NCBI GenBank assembly: GCA_038327995.1
Contig: JBBQLP010000005.1
Location: forward strand, 1-64,000
Reading direction: 5' to 3'
Length of the DNA stretch: 64,000 bases
Source of the DNA: CAIOYC01 sp038327995
GTDB taxonomy: Bacteria; Pseudomonadota; Alphaproteobacteria; Caulobacterales; Caulobacteraceae
The position numbers and the translations under genes are program-made. Shown here piece by piece: positions 25,650-35,055 of the stretch (position 1 is the first letter of the stretch; each line of letters opens with the position of its first letter). The notes beneath the pieces are model-generated. The model was not told the origin of the DNA, made no database searches, and saw only the letters and a program-made list of their open reading frames with translations.

Positions 25650-27110
25650 TTAAGTCCGCAACTGTCCCCGATCCGCCCAGCAGGCGTGGGTGCCGCTACA
25701 GAGTTTGTGGGGGAGGCGGATGCGGCAGACCGGGCCGTCTTCGATGTGTTTGGCGTCGAGCAGAACGCACTCCGAGGCGCCGGTGCGCTCGTCGATCAGG
25801 AAGCTGGTCAGATAGCCGTCGTCCTCGTCCGTCCCGCCCACGCGCGGCGCAAAGGGCGCCTCTGACGCATAGACCCCTTCGGGCAGCATGAACTCTGTGG
25901 TCGCCCCCGTCTCAAGGTCGGTCTTGACGAAGCCGTTGAACAGAAACCAGCCGGGCTTTGCGGTGGTGGAATAGGCGTAGCGGTATTTGCGCCCGGCATA
26001 GCGCGCGTTGATCATGCCGAACTCCATGATCCGGTCGGAGAGCCGCTCCTCCCGCGTCGTCCCGTCCTTCAGGTTTAAGCGCCAGCGGTGCAGTTTGGAC
26101 TTGAAGCTGTGCTCGTCCAGATAGGCCATCATGTGCTCGAAACCGGGCAGGGCGTCGGTCTTCGGCTGCGGCGTCGGGTCTTCCTGGAAATAGCCGTCGA
26201 GGATCACCTCGTCTCCGTCCTCATAGGCGTTCAGCCAGTGAAGGACGTAGGTCGGCGCGGCCTCGAACCAGCGCACCTCACCCTCACCATGCCGGGGCAC
26301 GAGGGCGAAACGGGCGGGCAGGCCCTCGTGCAGCCGCACCGCGTGGATATTGCGCTCGAGAAGCTTGGCGTCCCAGAACACGGGCATATCGTTCAGGATG
26401 GCGAAGTTCTCGGTGAAGGCCATGTCGTGCGGCAGGCGCGGCCCCGGCGTCGGCACCGGGACGTAGCGGGTCAGCTTCCCCTCCGCGCTCACCACGCCGA
26501 AGTGCAAATGCGGCGCGGTCTTGGAATAGTTGAAGAACAGGAGCTCGCCCGTGGCCTCGTCCACCTTCGGATGGGCCGACACCCCGTCGATCGGCGCCCA
26601 TGGCGCAACGCCCAGCGGCTCAAGGGTCATGGGGTCGAGGAGGTAGGCTTCTCCGCACTGGTAGAAGGTAGAGATCGCCTTGCCCGCATGGACAATCACG
26701 TCGGTGGAGGCTGAGTCCTTCAGCGAACCGTGCGCACCGAAGCCGGGACGTTTGGCGAGTTGAACCGGGTCCGCCAGCCCGCCCCAGAGCGAGCCCTTCG
26801 CCTCCTGTTCGGCCTCGAAACAGCGGGTGCGTATGAAGCGGTTGCGATACGACGCCTTGCCGCCGGAAAAGCTGATCTGGTGGATCATCCCGTCCCCGTC
26901 GAAGGGGTGGAAGCGGCCGAGCGGCTGATGCACCTGGTTTTCTGTATTGCGCAGATAGACGCCGTCGATGTCGGTCGGGATGGCGCCTTCGATGACTTCA
27001 AGCTCGGCGACGTCCACCTCCTCGTGCAGCGGTGTCCACGCTCCGTTGAGATAGGGATGGTTGGAGGGCTGGAGCGTCGTGACGACGGGCGGATGGCGGT
27101 GGATGGTCAT
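25650..27110 (-). CDS. Carotenoid cleavage oxygenase family dioxygenase
   Basis: 486 residues from ATG 27110, chosen because GAGGA stands upstream; the frame is open to 27152. It is a seven-bladed propeller of the RPE65/CCD family. The four iron-binding histidines are expected in VSAHPK, PHDMAF, YVLHWLNAYED and near the end SGTHACW, all visible; LRNTENQVHQ and FDGDGMIHQISF are family landmarks. Enzymes of this family cleave a C=C bond in carotenoids, apocarotenoids or stilbenes (lignostilbene dioxygenase) with O2. Surrounding acyl-CoA genes suggest the cleavage product is then oxidised. Confidence 0.92.
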   Translation of the reverse strand: MTIHRHPPVVTTLQPSNHPYLNGAWTPLHEEVDVAELEVIEGAIPTDIDGVYLRNTENQVHQPLGRFHPFDGDGMIHQISFSGGKASYRNRFIRTRCFEAEQEAKGSLWGGLADPVQLAKRPGFGAHGSLKDSASTDVIVHAGKAISTFYQCGEAYLLDPMTLEPLGVAPWAPIDGVSAHPKVDEATGELLFFNYSKTAPHLHFGVVSAEGKLTRYVPVPTPGPRLPHDMAFTENFAILNDMPVFWDAKLLERNIHAVRLHEGLPARFALVPRHGEGEVRWFEAAPTYVLHWLNAYEDGDEVILDGYFQEDPTPQPKTDALPGFEHMMAYLDEHSFKSKLHRWRLNLKDGTTREERLSDRIMEFGMINARYAGRKYRYAYSTTAKPGWFLFNGFVKTDLETGATTEFMLPEGVYASEAPFAPRVGGTDEDDGYLTSFLIDERTGASECVLLDAKHIEDGPVCRIRLPHKLCSGTHACWADRGQLRT

Positions 27111-27188
27111 GGCGTCCTCGCGCGGCCCGTTCAGCAGGGCCGTCCGCGCCACGCTAGTCCTCTTGTGCGCCGGTGCAACCGCGCCGGG

Positions 27189-28379
27189 TCAACCGCCCCG
27201 CACCTCCCGGAACGGCACGTCGCGATCCACCTCCGGCTCGCGCGGCAGGCCCAACACCCGCTCGCCAATGATATTGCGCTGGATCTGGTCGGTGCCACCG
27301 CCGATAGAGGTGAAATAAGCGTTCAGGGTCAGGAAGTTGGCGTCTTCCGCGCGGGGATGCTCTGGCCCCTCGAACAGGCTGGCGGCGCCGAGGATCAAGG
27401 TGCGCACCCGCGCCTCCTCGTGCAGGATGCGCGACATGGCCAACTTTCCGAGGCTCATGATCGAGGAGGACGTGCCTTGCTGAAGGTCAGCCTTGGCGCG
27501 CGCCGTGTTGAGGGCGTTGAGCTTTTTCAGGGCGATGGCTTTGGCGATCTCCTGGCGGATCACGGGATCATTCAGGCAACCGGCTTCACGGGCGAGGGCG
27601 ACGAGGGGCTCTTCGGTGGTTGCCTCCGCCGCGCCGCTTCGCCCACCCCGCGCCGCATCGCCCATGACCGAGCGTTCATAGGCGAGGGCGGTCTGTAGCA
27701 CCCTCCATCCGCCGCCGAGGCCGCCCAGCACATTCTCCGCAGGGACGATGGCATCGGTCAGAAAGACTTCGTTGAACTGCGCCTCGCCGGTGATCTGGCG
27801 AAGTGGCCTGACCTCGACGCCTGCCTGCTTCATCGGCAGGAAGAAGAAGCTTATCCCCTTGTGTTTGGGCACGTCCCAGTCGGTGCGGGCGATCAGCATT
27901 CCGTAATCGGCGGTGGCTGCGAAGGAGGTCCAGACCTTCTGGCCGTTGACGATGAACCGCGCCCCGTCCGCATCCGCGCGGGTGCGGACGCCAGCAAGAT
28001 CAGACCCCGCGCCGGGCTCGGAATAGAGCAGGCACATCCCGACTTCGCCGCGCAGGAGCGGGGCGATCAGCTTTTGCTTCAGCGTCTCGGTCCCGCAGGC
28101 GAGGAGGGTGTTGGCCCAGAGGTTGGTGCGGTCCTGCCCCGATCCCGGCGCGCGGACCTTGGCGAACTCTGCCTCGATGATCCGTGCGTCTGAGTCCGAC
28201 AGGCCCCGACCGAACCATTGAGTGGGCCAGCGGGGGACCGCCCAACGCGCCTCCACCACCTTGGTTAGCCATGCGCGCGGGCCGCCGGGCATCTCGGGGT
28301 CCCAGTGGGCGGCGAGCCAGACGGCGACTTCCGTGCGGAGGTTGTCGCCAGAAGTGGTGGAAAGGTCAGTGTTATCCAT
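27189..28379 (-). CDS. Acyl-CoA dehydrogenase (large-substrate type)
   Basis: 396 residues. ATG 28379 is used because the N-terminal domain begins there and the start overlaps the upstream dehydrogenase stop by 8 bp; the longer frame to 28796 is a shadow. Landmarks: LLYSEPGAGSDLAG (FAD/substrate loop), VNGQKVWTSFA, and C-terminal GGGTDQIQRNIIGERVLGLP. It introduces a double bond in an acyl-CoA with FAD. Paired acyl-CoA dehydrogenase genes like this often encode heteromeric enzymes (FadE26/27-type) acting on bulky substrates such as sterol side chains. Confidence 0.92.
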   Translation of the reverse strand: MDNTDLSTTSGDNLRTEVAVWLAAHWDPEMPGGPRAWLTKVVEARWAVPRWPTQWFGRGLSDSDARIIEAEFAKVRAPGSGQDRTNLWANTLLACGTETLKQKLIAPLLRGEVGMCLLYSEPGAGSDLAGVRTRADADGARFIVNGQKVWTSFAATADYGMLIARTDWDVPKHKGISFFFLPMKQAGVEVRPLRQITGEAQFNEVFLTDAIVPAENVLGGLGGGWRVLQTALAYERSVMGDAARGGRSGAAEATTEEPLVALAREAGCLNDPVIRQEIAKAIALKKLNALNTARAKADLQQGTSSSIMSLGKLAMSRILHEEARVRTLILGAASLFEGPEHPRAEDANFLTLNAYFTSIGGGTDQIQRNIIGERVLGLPREPEVDRDVPFREVRGG

Positions 28380-29511
28380 GACCGATCTCCAGCCCCTTGA
28401 GATAGCGCTCGCGGTGGACGTTCGAGCCCCCGAACAACTGCGCGCCTGATCGCGCTCGCCGCAGGTAGAGGTGCGCAGGATGCTCCCAAGTGAAGGCGAT
28501 GCCGCCGTGCATCTGGATCGCGTCGGCGGCCACCTGCACAAAGGCGTCGGCGCAGGCGAAGGCGGCCAGGCTGACCGCGGCGTCGGCGTCTGCCGCCCCT
28601 CCGGCCAGTTTCGCGGCTGCGTTGCGGGCGGCGGAGGTGGCGGACTCGCTTTCGAGCAAAAGATCCGCCGCCATGTGCTTGATGGCCTGAAACCCGCCGA
28701 TGGGACGACCGAACTGGATGCGGGTCTTGGCGTAGTCGACCGTGAAATCCAGACAGCGCTTTGCCGCGCCTGCCTGTTCTCCCGCAAGGGCGACAAGGGC
28801 GAGGTTCAACGCCTGTTGAACGGCGCCTTCGACAGGATGGGTGGAGTTTAGTGGAGTCGCAGACGTGTTCGCAAAGGTGATCCGCGCCAGACGCAGCGTG
28901 TGGTCGAAGGTGGGCAGCGCCGCGATGCTTACGCCCGCCGCCTTTGGGCTGACTTCGAACACCTGCTGCCCCGCGTCGGAGGCGGCGAGTACGAGCAGCA
29001 CATCGGCGTTCTGGGCGTGCATCACGTAGGACGCCGCACCATCCAGCCGCCACGCACCGTCCACGGTCTTGGCGCTCAACTCCACTCCCTCAGGGGTCCA
29101 GCAGCCGCCATCTCCTGTCAGAACGGCGGCGACGATGCAGGTTCCATCGGCGATGCCGGGGAGGAGGCGCTGCATGGCGGCTTCATCGCCGAGCGCCCGG
29201 ACCAGTTCGGCGGCGAGCACGCTGCTGCCCAGAAGCGGGGAGCAGAGGAGGGTGGCTCCGGCCTCCTCCATCACGGCTTCCAGCTCCAGCGGCCCCGCCC
29301 CAGCCCCGCCGTAAACCTCATCGATCACGAGGCCAGCGATCCCCATCTCGGCCAGTCTGCGCCAGAGATCGCGGTCGTAGGCTTCTGGCGTCTCCATGAT
29401 GCGGCGCACATCGGCTTCGGTGGAATAGTCAGCCAGCAGGCGGCGCACGGCGTCGCGCAGGGCCGCGCGTTCCTCCTCCGAGATCGCTGCGAAGTGTGTG
29501 TGCGCGTTCAA
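28372..29511 (-). CDS. Acyl-CoA dehydrogenase, partner subunit
   Basis: 379 residues, start TTG 29511 overlapping the VOC gene stop (TTGA). Landmarks: LAEMGIAGLVIDEVYGGAGA near the N-terminus, RIQFGRPIGGFQAIKHMAAD, and DAIQMHGGIAFTWEHPAHLY at the C-terminus. The active-site glutamate position is not obvious, and the central FAD loop is shortened, as in the non-catalytic partner of heteromeric acyl-CoA dehydrogenases. It likely pairs with the product of the overlapping downstream gene. Confidence 0.9.
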   Translation of the reverse strand: MNAHTHFAAISEEERAALRDAVRRLLADYSTEADVRRIMETPEAYDRDLWRRLAEMGIAGLVIDEVYGGAGAGPLELEAVMEEAGATLLCSPLLGSSVLAAELVRALGDEAAMQRLLPGIADGTCIVAAVLTGDGGCWTPEGVELSAKTVDGAWRLDGAASYVMHAQNADVLLVLAASDAGQQVFEVSPKAAGVSIAALPTFDHTLRLARITFANTSATPLNSTHPVEGAVQQALNLALVALAGEQAGAAKRCLDFTVDYAKTRIQFGRPIGGFQAIKHMAADLLLESESATSAARNAAAKLAGGAADADAAVSLAAFACADAFVQVAADAIQMHGGIAFTWEHPAHLYLRRARSGAQLFGGSNVHRERYLKGLEIGHG

Positions 29512-30224
29512 GCCGGGACCTTGGCGGATGCTTTCACGGGCGGCTCGGCGTAGGAGGCGGCGGCGGTGATCGCCTCGTCCGGGGCGGCGAGCATCTGCAG
29601 ATAGGCTTTCTCAGGGTAGGCCATGTGCGGCTTGGATGGATCGTAGGCGGGCTGTTTCACCGGACTGGCCCCCGTGAACGGCGTGGGCGCGCGGAACCGG
29701 GCGGCTTCCTCGGCCGATATGCCTGCCTTGGCCAGAGTAGTCGGATCGATCCAGCGGGCCGGGTCGATGGCATCCTGCGCCGTGGCGACCTCCAGCGTCA
29801 TCTGGTCGGGTCCGGCGAAATAGATCGAGCGGCACATACCGTGGTCGATAGGGCCGATCACATTGACCCCGTGGCTGCGGATACGGTCGCGCATGGCCAG
29901 AAGGTCGTCGTCTGTCTCCACTCCGAACGCTAAGTGCTGCAACGTGCCGGGGGCGGAGGGCAGGGCGCCGTTGCCCGCGTGGGTCTTGCCAAGCTCGACG
30001 GGGATGGCGTCCACTCCCGGAAGCTGGACGATGGAGAAATAGCTTTGGTCGTTCATGCGCAGGAAGGCGTGGAGGCCGCCCGGAACCCCGTGCATATCGA
30101 ACAGCGCCACGAGCGGGCAGCCCATCACCTCGGAAAAGAAGGCGATGTGTTTCTTGATGTCGCCCGCCATGAAGGCGAGGTGGTGGATGCCGGTGGGGTG
30201 TTGGGAAGCGGGATGCTGCGGCAC
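29508..30224 (-). CDS. VOC-family (glyoxalase/extradiol-type) protein
   Basis: 238 residues from GTG 30224, chosen because AGGAGG stands 8 bases upstream and the first VOC strand TGIHHLAFMAGDI begins 11 residues later; the frame continues upstream without meaning. Two betaalphabetabetabeta modules are visible: HHLAFMAGDIKKHIAFFSEV and LQHLAFGVETDDDLLAMRDR, then MCRSIYFAGPDQMTLEVATA. Metal ligands are likely the first His of each HLAF and the Glu of LEVAT. Family roles range from ring-cleavage dioxygenase to isomerase; the exact reaction is unknown. Confidence 0.82.
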   Translation of the reverse strand: MPQHPASQHPTGIHHLAFMAGDIKKHIAFFSEVMGCPLVALFDMHGVPGGLHAFLRMNDQSYFSIVQLPGVDAIPVELGKTHAGNGALPSAPGTLQHLAFGVETDDDLLAMRDRIRSHGVNVIGPIDHGMCRSIYFAGPDQMTLEVATAQDAIDPARWIDPTTLAKAGISAEEAARFRAPTPFTGASPVKQPAYDPSKPHMAYPEKAYLQMLAAPDEAITAAASYAEPPVKASAKVPA

Positions 30225-30326
30225 GCGAGGTCCTCCTGACGCTGGGACAGTCTGGCGCCGACCCTTTGCCGGTGATGTTATGCGGCTGACGCAGCGTCGT
30301 CCAAGATCAAAGTCGGGGAGCGGTTC

Positions 30327-31478
30327 ATGGCGGTGGTGCGCGAGCCTTACGGCTACACCTACAAGGAGGAAAGCCGCCTGAAGGAGGTTTACGGCGGCCC
30401 CTCTGGTCAGGTGTTCGTGGAGTGTATGCGGATCAGGCCTGAAGAGGGCGCGTCGAAGACCGTAATCCTGTTCAGCCATCCCATCGGCGGGGGCTCGTTC
30501 CTGCCTTTGGTGACAGCGCTGGCGCGGGCCGGGCGGCACGTGATCTATTGCAACACCCGCTATCGGGGGAACGACAGCGCGCTGATCCTGGAAAAGTGCC
30601 TGCTCGACCTTGGGGCCTGTATCAACGACCTGAAGGGCCGGTTCGGCTATGAGCGGGTGATCCTGGGCGGCTGGTCCGGCGGCGGCTCGCTTTCACTGTT
30701 CTATCAGGATCAGGCCGAGCATCCCACGATCACGGCGACGCCTGCGGGCGATCCGCTGGACCTGGTGAGCGCAGGATTGCAACCGGCTGACGGGGTTATG
30801 CTTCTGGCGGCGCATATCAGCCGTTCTGTGACCATGACCGAATGGTTGGACCCCTCGATCACTGATGAGGACAAGCCATTTGAACGTGATGCGGCGCTCA
30901 ACCTCTACGACCCGGCGTGCCCGGATCAGCCGCCCTATTCGGACGCCTTCGTTGCGAGGTTCCGCGCGGCGCAGATCGCCCGCAACCGGCGCATCACCGC
31001 GCGGGTGAAAGCAACGCTGGCGGAGCTAAAGGCGAGCGGAGACTTCGATATGGAACGCCCCTTTGTGGTCTACGGCACCATGAGCGACGTGCGCTGGACC
31101 GACCCGGCGCAGGATCCCTCCGACCGGCGACCCAACACTTGCTATCTCGGTGACCCACGCATCGCCAACGACGGTCCGGTGGGGCTGGGGCGCTTCACCA
31201 CCCTGCGTTCGTGGCTGTCGCAATGGAGCTATGACGAGAGCCGTTCCAACGGGGTGTTGAACGCGGCGCGGATCAGTTGCCCGTTGCTGGTCATCAGCAA
31301 CACCGCCGATCTCGCCTGCACCCCCAGTCACGGGAGGAGATTGTTTGAAGCCGTTGCATCAAAAGATAAATCGTATGTCGAAGTGAAAGACGCTGATCAC
31401 TACTACATTGAACGGCCCGACCTTCTGCCCAAGGCGGTCGCAGCGGTAACGGGGTGGCTGGATGAGCGGGGCTTTTGA
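30327..31478 (+). CDS. Alpha/beta hydrolase
   Basis: 383 residues. Oxyanion strand VILFSHPIGGGSFLP (about 46-60), nucleophile elbow GGWSGGGSLSLFYQ with the catalytic Ser, late Asp in LLVISNTADLACTPSHG and His in VKDADHYYIERPD. No signal peptide. It is divergent from the VOC/dehydrogenase operon across a 102-bp gap and thus may share control. Long insertion between strands 6 and 7 suggests a specialised esterase or thioesterase/retro-Claisen hydrolase; substrate unknown. Confidence 0.87.
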   Translation: MAVVREPYGYTYKEESRLKEVYGGPSGQVFVECMRIRPEEGASKTVILFSHPIGGGSFLPLVTALARAGRHVIYCNTRYRGNDSALILEKCLLDLGACINDLKGRFGYERVILGGWSGGGSLSLFYQDQAEHPTITATPAGDPLDLVSAGLQPADGVMLLAAHISRSVTMTEWLDPSITDEDKPFERDAALNLYDPACPDQPPYSDAFVARFRAAQIARNRRITARVKATLAELKASGDFDMERPFVVYGTMSDVRWTDPAQDPSDRRPNTCYLGDPRIANDGPVGLGRFTTLRSWLSQWSYDESRSNGVLNAARISCPLLVISNTADLACTPSHGRRLFEAVASKDKSYVEVKDADHYYIERPDLLPKAVAAVTGWLDERGF

Positions 31479-31542
31479 CCTCCGGGAACGCCAAGCGGAG
31501 CCATAACCGCCCTAAGGCGTTGACGCAGTCTGGGGGACCCGG

Positions 31543-33327
31543 ATGACGCCGCAGCAGGCCATTTCCTTTTCAATCGTCGGCTGCGCGGTCGTGCTCTTCG
31601 CCTGGGGCCGGTTTCGCTACGACCTCGTTGCGCTAGGAGCGCTGCTGGCGGGGATACTCACCGGAGTTGTCCACCCTAAGGAAGCCTTCTCCGGTTTCAC
31701 CAGCGACGTGGTGGTCATCATCGCCTGCGCCCTGGTGGTCAGCGCGGCGGTGGCGCGTTCCGGTGTGATCGAGCGGGTCCTGCAACCCATCCTGAACCGG
31801 CTCAAGACAACGACATCGCAGGTGCCGGTGCTGGCGGGGGCGACGGCCCTGCTGTCCATCCCGACCAAGAACGTCGGTGCTCTGGCGATCCTGATGCCGG
31901 TGGCGTTGAAGGTCACGCGCGCGACGGGAACCTCTCCCTCCGCCCTCTTGATGCCTATGGCCTTCATGTCTCTGCTGGGCGGGCTTGTGACCCTGGTGGG
32001 CACCTCCACCAATATCATCGTCAGTCAGGTGCGCGAGGAGACGCTGGGCAAGCCGTTCCAGATGTTTGACTTCGCCCCCGTCGGCCTGGTGCTGACGGCG
32101 CTAGGCCTGATCTTCGTGACCTTCGGCTGGAGGCTCTTGCCCAAGGACCGGCAGGGAAGTGGCGGTATGGGCGATGCGGTCGCCACCGCTCCCTATTCTA
32201 CCGAAGCGACGGTTCCGGAGACGTGGCCCGATACCTTCAAGACGATCGCTGACCTGAAACTGTCGGAGAACAACGTCAAGCTGACTGCGCTTCTGCGTGG
32301 AGGGAAGCAACTGAAAGCGCCGTTGCCGGATTCGGTCTTGGCGCCCGGCGATATGCTGGTGCTTGAAGCGGTTCAGGAGAACCTCGAGGCGCTGTTCAAC
32401 CGCGTGCCGCTGACCCCCGCCCGAGCCGGCAAGGAGGTGGGTAAGGCAGAGCCGAGCGAGGAGATGCGCTCTATCGAAGCTGTCGTGCAGCAGGATTCGA
32501 TATTGATCGGCACTTCGGCCCAGCGGCTGCGCTTGCAGCAGGAATACGGGGTGAACCTGCTCGCCATTGGCCGCAGTGGAGCGCGCATTACCGAGCGCCT
32601 TCGCGACGTGGTTTTCAGGGCGGGCGACGTGCTGGTGTTGCAGGCGGGAGAACGGGCGCTGCCCGCCGCTCTGCCGAGCCTCGGAGCCTTGCCTCTGGTC
32701 GAACGGGATGTCCGGCTCGGTGGCGCCCGGCGACGCTACCTCCCGCTTTTCATTCTCGCTGCGGCTATGATTTTGGTGGCGTTCAAAGTCATTCCCGTGG
32801 CTATCGCCTTCTTCGGAGCGGCGGTGCTGGTGGTGGCGATGGGCGGGCTTTCCATGCGGGAAGCTTACGGGTCGCTTGAAGCCCAGGTGCTGATCCTGAT
32901 CGGCGCGCTCACCCCGCTCAGCGAGGCGATTCGGCACACGGGAGGGACCGATCTGGTCGCTGGAGGGCTGGCGCATCTGGTGCAGGGCCAGTCCCCCAGC
33001 CTGACCCTCGGCGCCCTGATGCTCACCGCCATGGCCTGTTCGCCGTTCCTGCACAATGCACCGACGGTGCTGGTGCTGGCCCCCATCGGGGTGGCGCTGG
33101 CCCACCGGCTGCACCTGAACCCCGACTCCTTCCTGATGGCGGTGGCGACGGGGGCGGGGTGCGATTTCCTGACGCCCATCGGCCATCAGTCCAACACCCT
33201 GGTGATGGGACCAGGAGGCTACAAGTTCGGCGACTACTGGCGGCTGGGGCTGCCGCTCTCGGTGCTGGTGATCGTGGTCGGTACGCCGATGATCGCTCTG
33301 GTCTGGCCGCTGCTCGCCCACCACTGA
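31543..33327 (+). CDS. SLC13/DASS-family permease with tandem TrkA-C domains
   Basis: 594 residues. N-terminal membrane half with the signature SIPTKNVGALAILMPVALKV and GTSTNIIVSQ (Na-binding SNT motif), a central cytosolic insert of two RCK/TrkA-C domains (about 235-275 and 305-375), then C-terminal helices with FLHNAPTVLVLAPIGVALA and GHQSNTLVMGPGGY. Architecture matches SLC13 anion transporters of the sulfate/dicarboxylate type (e.g. SAC1-like). Likely Na+ symport of a divalent anion; the substrate cannot be read from sequence. Confidence 0.9.
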   Translation: MTPQQAISFSIVGCAVVLFAWGRFRYDLVALGALLAGILTGVVHPKEAFSGFTSDVVVIIACALVVSAAVARSGVIERVLQPILNRLKTTTSQVPVLAGATALLSIPTKNVGALAILMPVALKVTRATGTSPSALLMPMAFMSLLGGLVTLVGTSTNIIVSQVREETLGKPFQMFDFAPVGLVLTALGLIFVTFGWRLLPKDRQGSGGMGDAVATAPYSTEATVPETWPDTFKTIADLKLSENNVKLTALLRGGKQLKAPLPDSVLAPGDMLVLEAVQENLEALFNRVPLTPARAGKEVGKAEPSEEMRSIEAVVQQDSILIGTSAQRLRLQQEYGVNLLAIGRSGARITERLRDVVFRAGDVLVLQAGERALPAALPSLGALPLVERDVRLGGARRRYLPLFILAAAMILVAFKVIPVAIAFFGAAVLVVAMGGLSMREAYGSLEAQVLILIGALTPLSEAIRHTGGTDLVAGGLAHLVQGQSPSLTLGALMLTAMACSPFLHNAPTVLVLAPIGVALAHRLHLNPDSFLMAVATGAGCDFLTPIGHQSNTLVMGPGGYKFGDYWRLGLPLSVLVIVVGTPMIALVWPLLAHH

Positions 33328-33388
33328 ACCCTCGACGAGCCCCTGCGCCGTCCTTATGGTCCGCCCGCAAACGAAATAGGAGCGGGAT

Positions 33389-35047
33389 ATGTTCAAGACT
33401 CTGGCGATCGGTCTGATGGCGGCGACGGGTTTGGCGGGGATCGCCTTCGCATCGCCGGTGCCAGTGATCGAAGGCGCAAAGCTTTCCGAACACATCAAGG
33501 TGCTGTCGTCCGACGCCTTTGAGGGCCGCGGCCCCGCTACGCCCGGCGAGACCAAGGCGGTCGCCTACATCTCCGAACAATTCAAGAAAGCGGGCCTGAA
33601 GCCGGGCGGCGATCATGGCGGCTGGACCCAAGCCGTCCCGCTCCGCCGCTTCGAGACCCCCGGCGAGATCAAGCTCAGCTTCACCGAGAACGGCAGGGCG
33701 CGGCCTCTGACCGAGCTTCAGGACATCGTGGTGCACACCCAGGTGCCGACCAGCCATGTGAGCGTGAAGAACGCGCCGATGGTCTTTATCGGCTACGGCG
33801 TCCACGCCCCTGAGCGCAAGTGGGACGACTTCAAGGGCTATGACCTGAAGGGCAAGATCGCCGTCGTCCTGATCAACGATCCGGATTTCGAGATGGACGC
33901 CAAGAACCCGCTCTATGGCCGGTTCGACGGCAAGTCGATGACCTACTATGGCCGCTGGACCTACAAATACGCCGAGGCGGCCAAACGGGGCGCGCTTGGG
34001 ATGATCATCGTCCACGAGACCGCGCCCGCCGCCTATGGCTGGAACACGGTCAAGAACTCCAATGGAAACGCCCAGTTCGACATCGTGCGCGCCCGCCCCG
34101 GCGACATCCACCCGATGGTCGAAGGCTGGATGCAGCACGACGTGGCGGTGGAACTCTTCAAGGCGGCAGGACTGGATTACGCTGCAGAGAAAGCCAAGGC
34201 GCAGACCGAAGGGTTCAAGCCGGTCGTGCTAAAGGGCGACAGCTTCTCCGCCGATTACGCGGTCAAGACCTCGGTCATCACCAGTCACAATGTGATCGGC
34301 AAGCTGGTCGGGACCAAACACCCGGACGAGGCAGTCCTTTACGGAGCGCACTGGGACCACCTCGGGGTCGGTCAGCCGGACGCCAAGGGCGACAAAATCT
34401 ATAACGGAGCAGAGGACAACGCCTCTGGCGTCGCGGGCGTGCTGGAACTGGCCCGCATCTTCGCGGCTTCGCCGCGCACCGAACGCAGCCTCTATTTCAT
34501 CGGCTTCACCGCCGAGGAGAAGGGCCTGCTCGGTTCGGAATACCTCGGCTCCCACCCCATCGTACCTCTCGCCAAGACTGTCGCGCTGCTGAATCTTGAC
34601 GGTGTGCAGGTGAACGGCCCGACTCACGATCTGTCGACCCACGGGGTCGGCAACTCCACCCTGGACGACATGATGGCCGCCTACGCCAAAAAGCAGGGCC
34701 GCACCTTCAAGCCCGACCCGCATCTCGAGGAAGGCCACTTCTACCGCGCCGACCACTTCTCGTTGGCCAAGGTGGGCGTGCCCGCCGTGACAGAGGAGTC
34801 CGGGATCGACTTGGTAAACGGCGGCGTGCAGGCGGGCGAGAAGGCGCACCAGGACTATCTCAAGTTCCGCTATCACCAGCCTGCTGACGAATGGTCGCCC
34901 AATTGGAACATGGCCGGAGGGGTGCAGGACCTGACCCTTTACTACGACCTTGGCCGCGACCTCGCCAATTCGCGTAACTGGCCAGGTTGGAAGGCAGGAT
35001 CGGAGTTCAAGGCGCTGCGCGACAAGACCGCTGCGTCGCGAAAGTAG
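33389..35047 (+). CDS. M28-family metallopeptidase, secreted
   Basis: 552 residues. Signal peptide about 1-22 (GLAGIAFASP). A protease-associated (PA) insert occupies about 125-230, then the catalytic domain with two-zinc ligands in YGAHWDHLG, YNGAEDNASGVAGVLELA, FTAEEKGLLGSEY (general-base Glu) and LNLDGVQ, with a late His in FRYHQPADEW. M28 aminopeptidases trim N-terminal residues in the periplasm or outside. AGGAGCGGGAT precedes the ATG. Only 8 bp separate it from mmsB downstream. Confidence 0.92.
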   Translation: MFKTLAIGLMAATGLAGIAFASPVPVIEGAKLSEHIKVLSSDAFEGRGPATPGETKAVAYISEQFKKAGLKPGGDHGGWTQAVPLRRFETPGEIKLSFTENGRARPLTELQDIVVHTQVPTSHVSVKNAPMVFIGYGVHAPERKWDDFKGYDLKGKIAVVLINDPDFEMDAKNPLYGRFDGKSMTYYGRWTYKYAEAAKRGALGMIIVHETAPAAYGWNTVKNSNGNAQFDIVRARPGDIHPMVEGWMQHDVAVELFKAAGLDYAAEKAKAQTEGFKPVVLKGDSFSADYAVKTSVITSHNVIGKLVGTKHPDEAVLYGAHWDHLGVGQPDAKGDKIYNGAEDNASGVAGVLELARIFAASPRTERSLYFIGFTAEEKGLLGSEYLGSHPIVPLAKTVALLNLDGVQVNGPTHDLSTHGVGNSTLDDMMAAYAKKQGRTFKPDPHLEEGHFYRADHFSLAKVGVPAVTEESGIDLVNGGVQAGEKAHQDYLKFRYHQPADEWSPNWNMAGGVQDLTLYYDLGRDLANSRNWPGWKAGSEFKALRDKTAASRK

Positions 35048-35055
35048 GAGTATCC

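Noticed and set aside
28380..28796. Upstream extension of the first acyl-CoA dehydrogenase
   Set aside because: It overlaps the partner dehydrogenase in another frame; only the part from 28379 has ACAD sequence.
30225..30539. Upstream extension of the VOC gene
   Set aside because: The strong AGGAGG before GTG 30224 and the onset of the VOC fold there make the longer form unlikely.
32101..34138. Long minus-strand frames over the SLC13 transporter and M28 peptidase
   Set aside because: Antisense to clear genes, no start signals, no domains.
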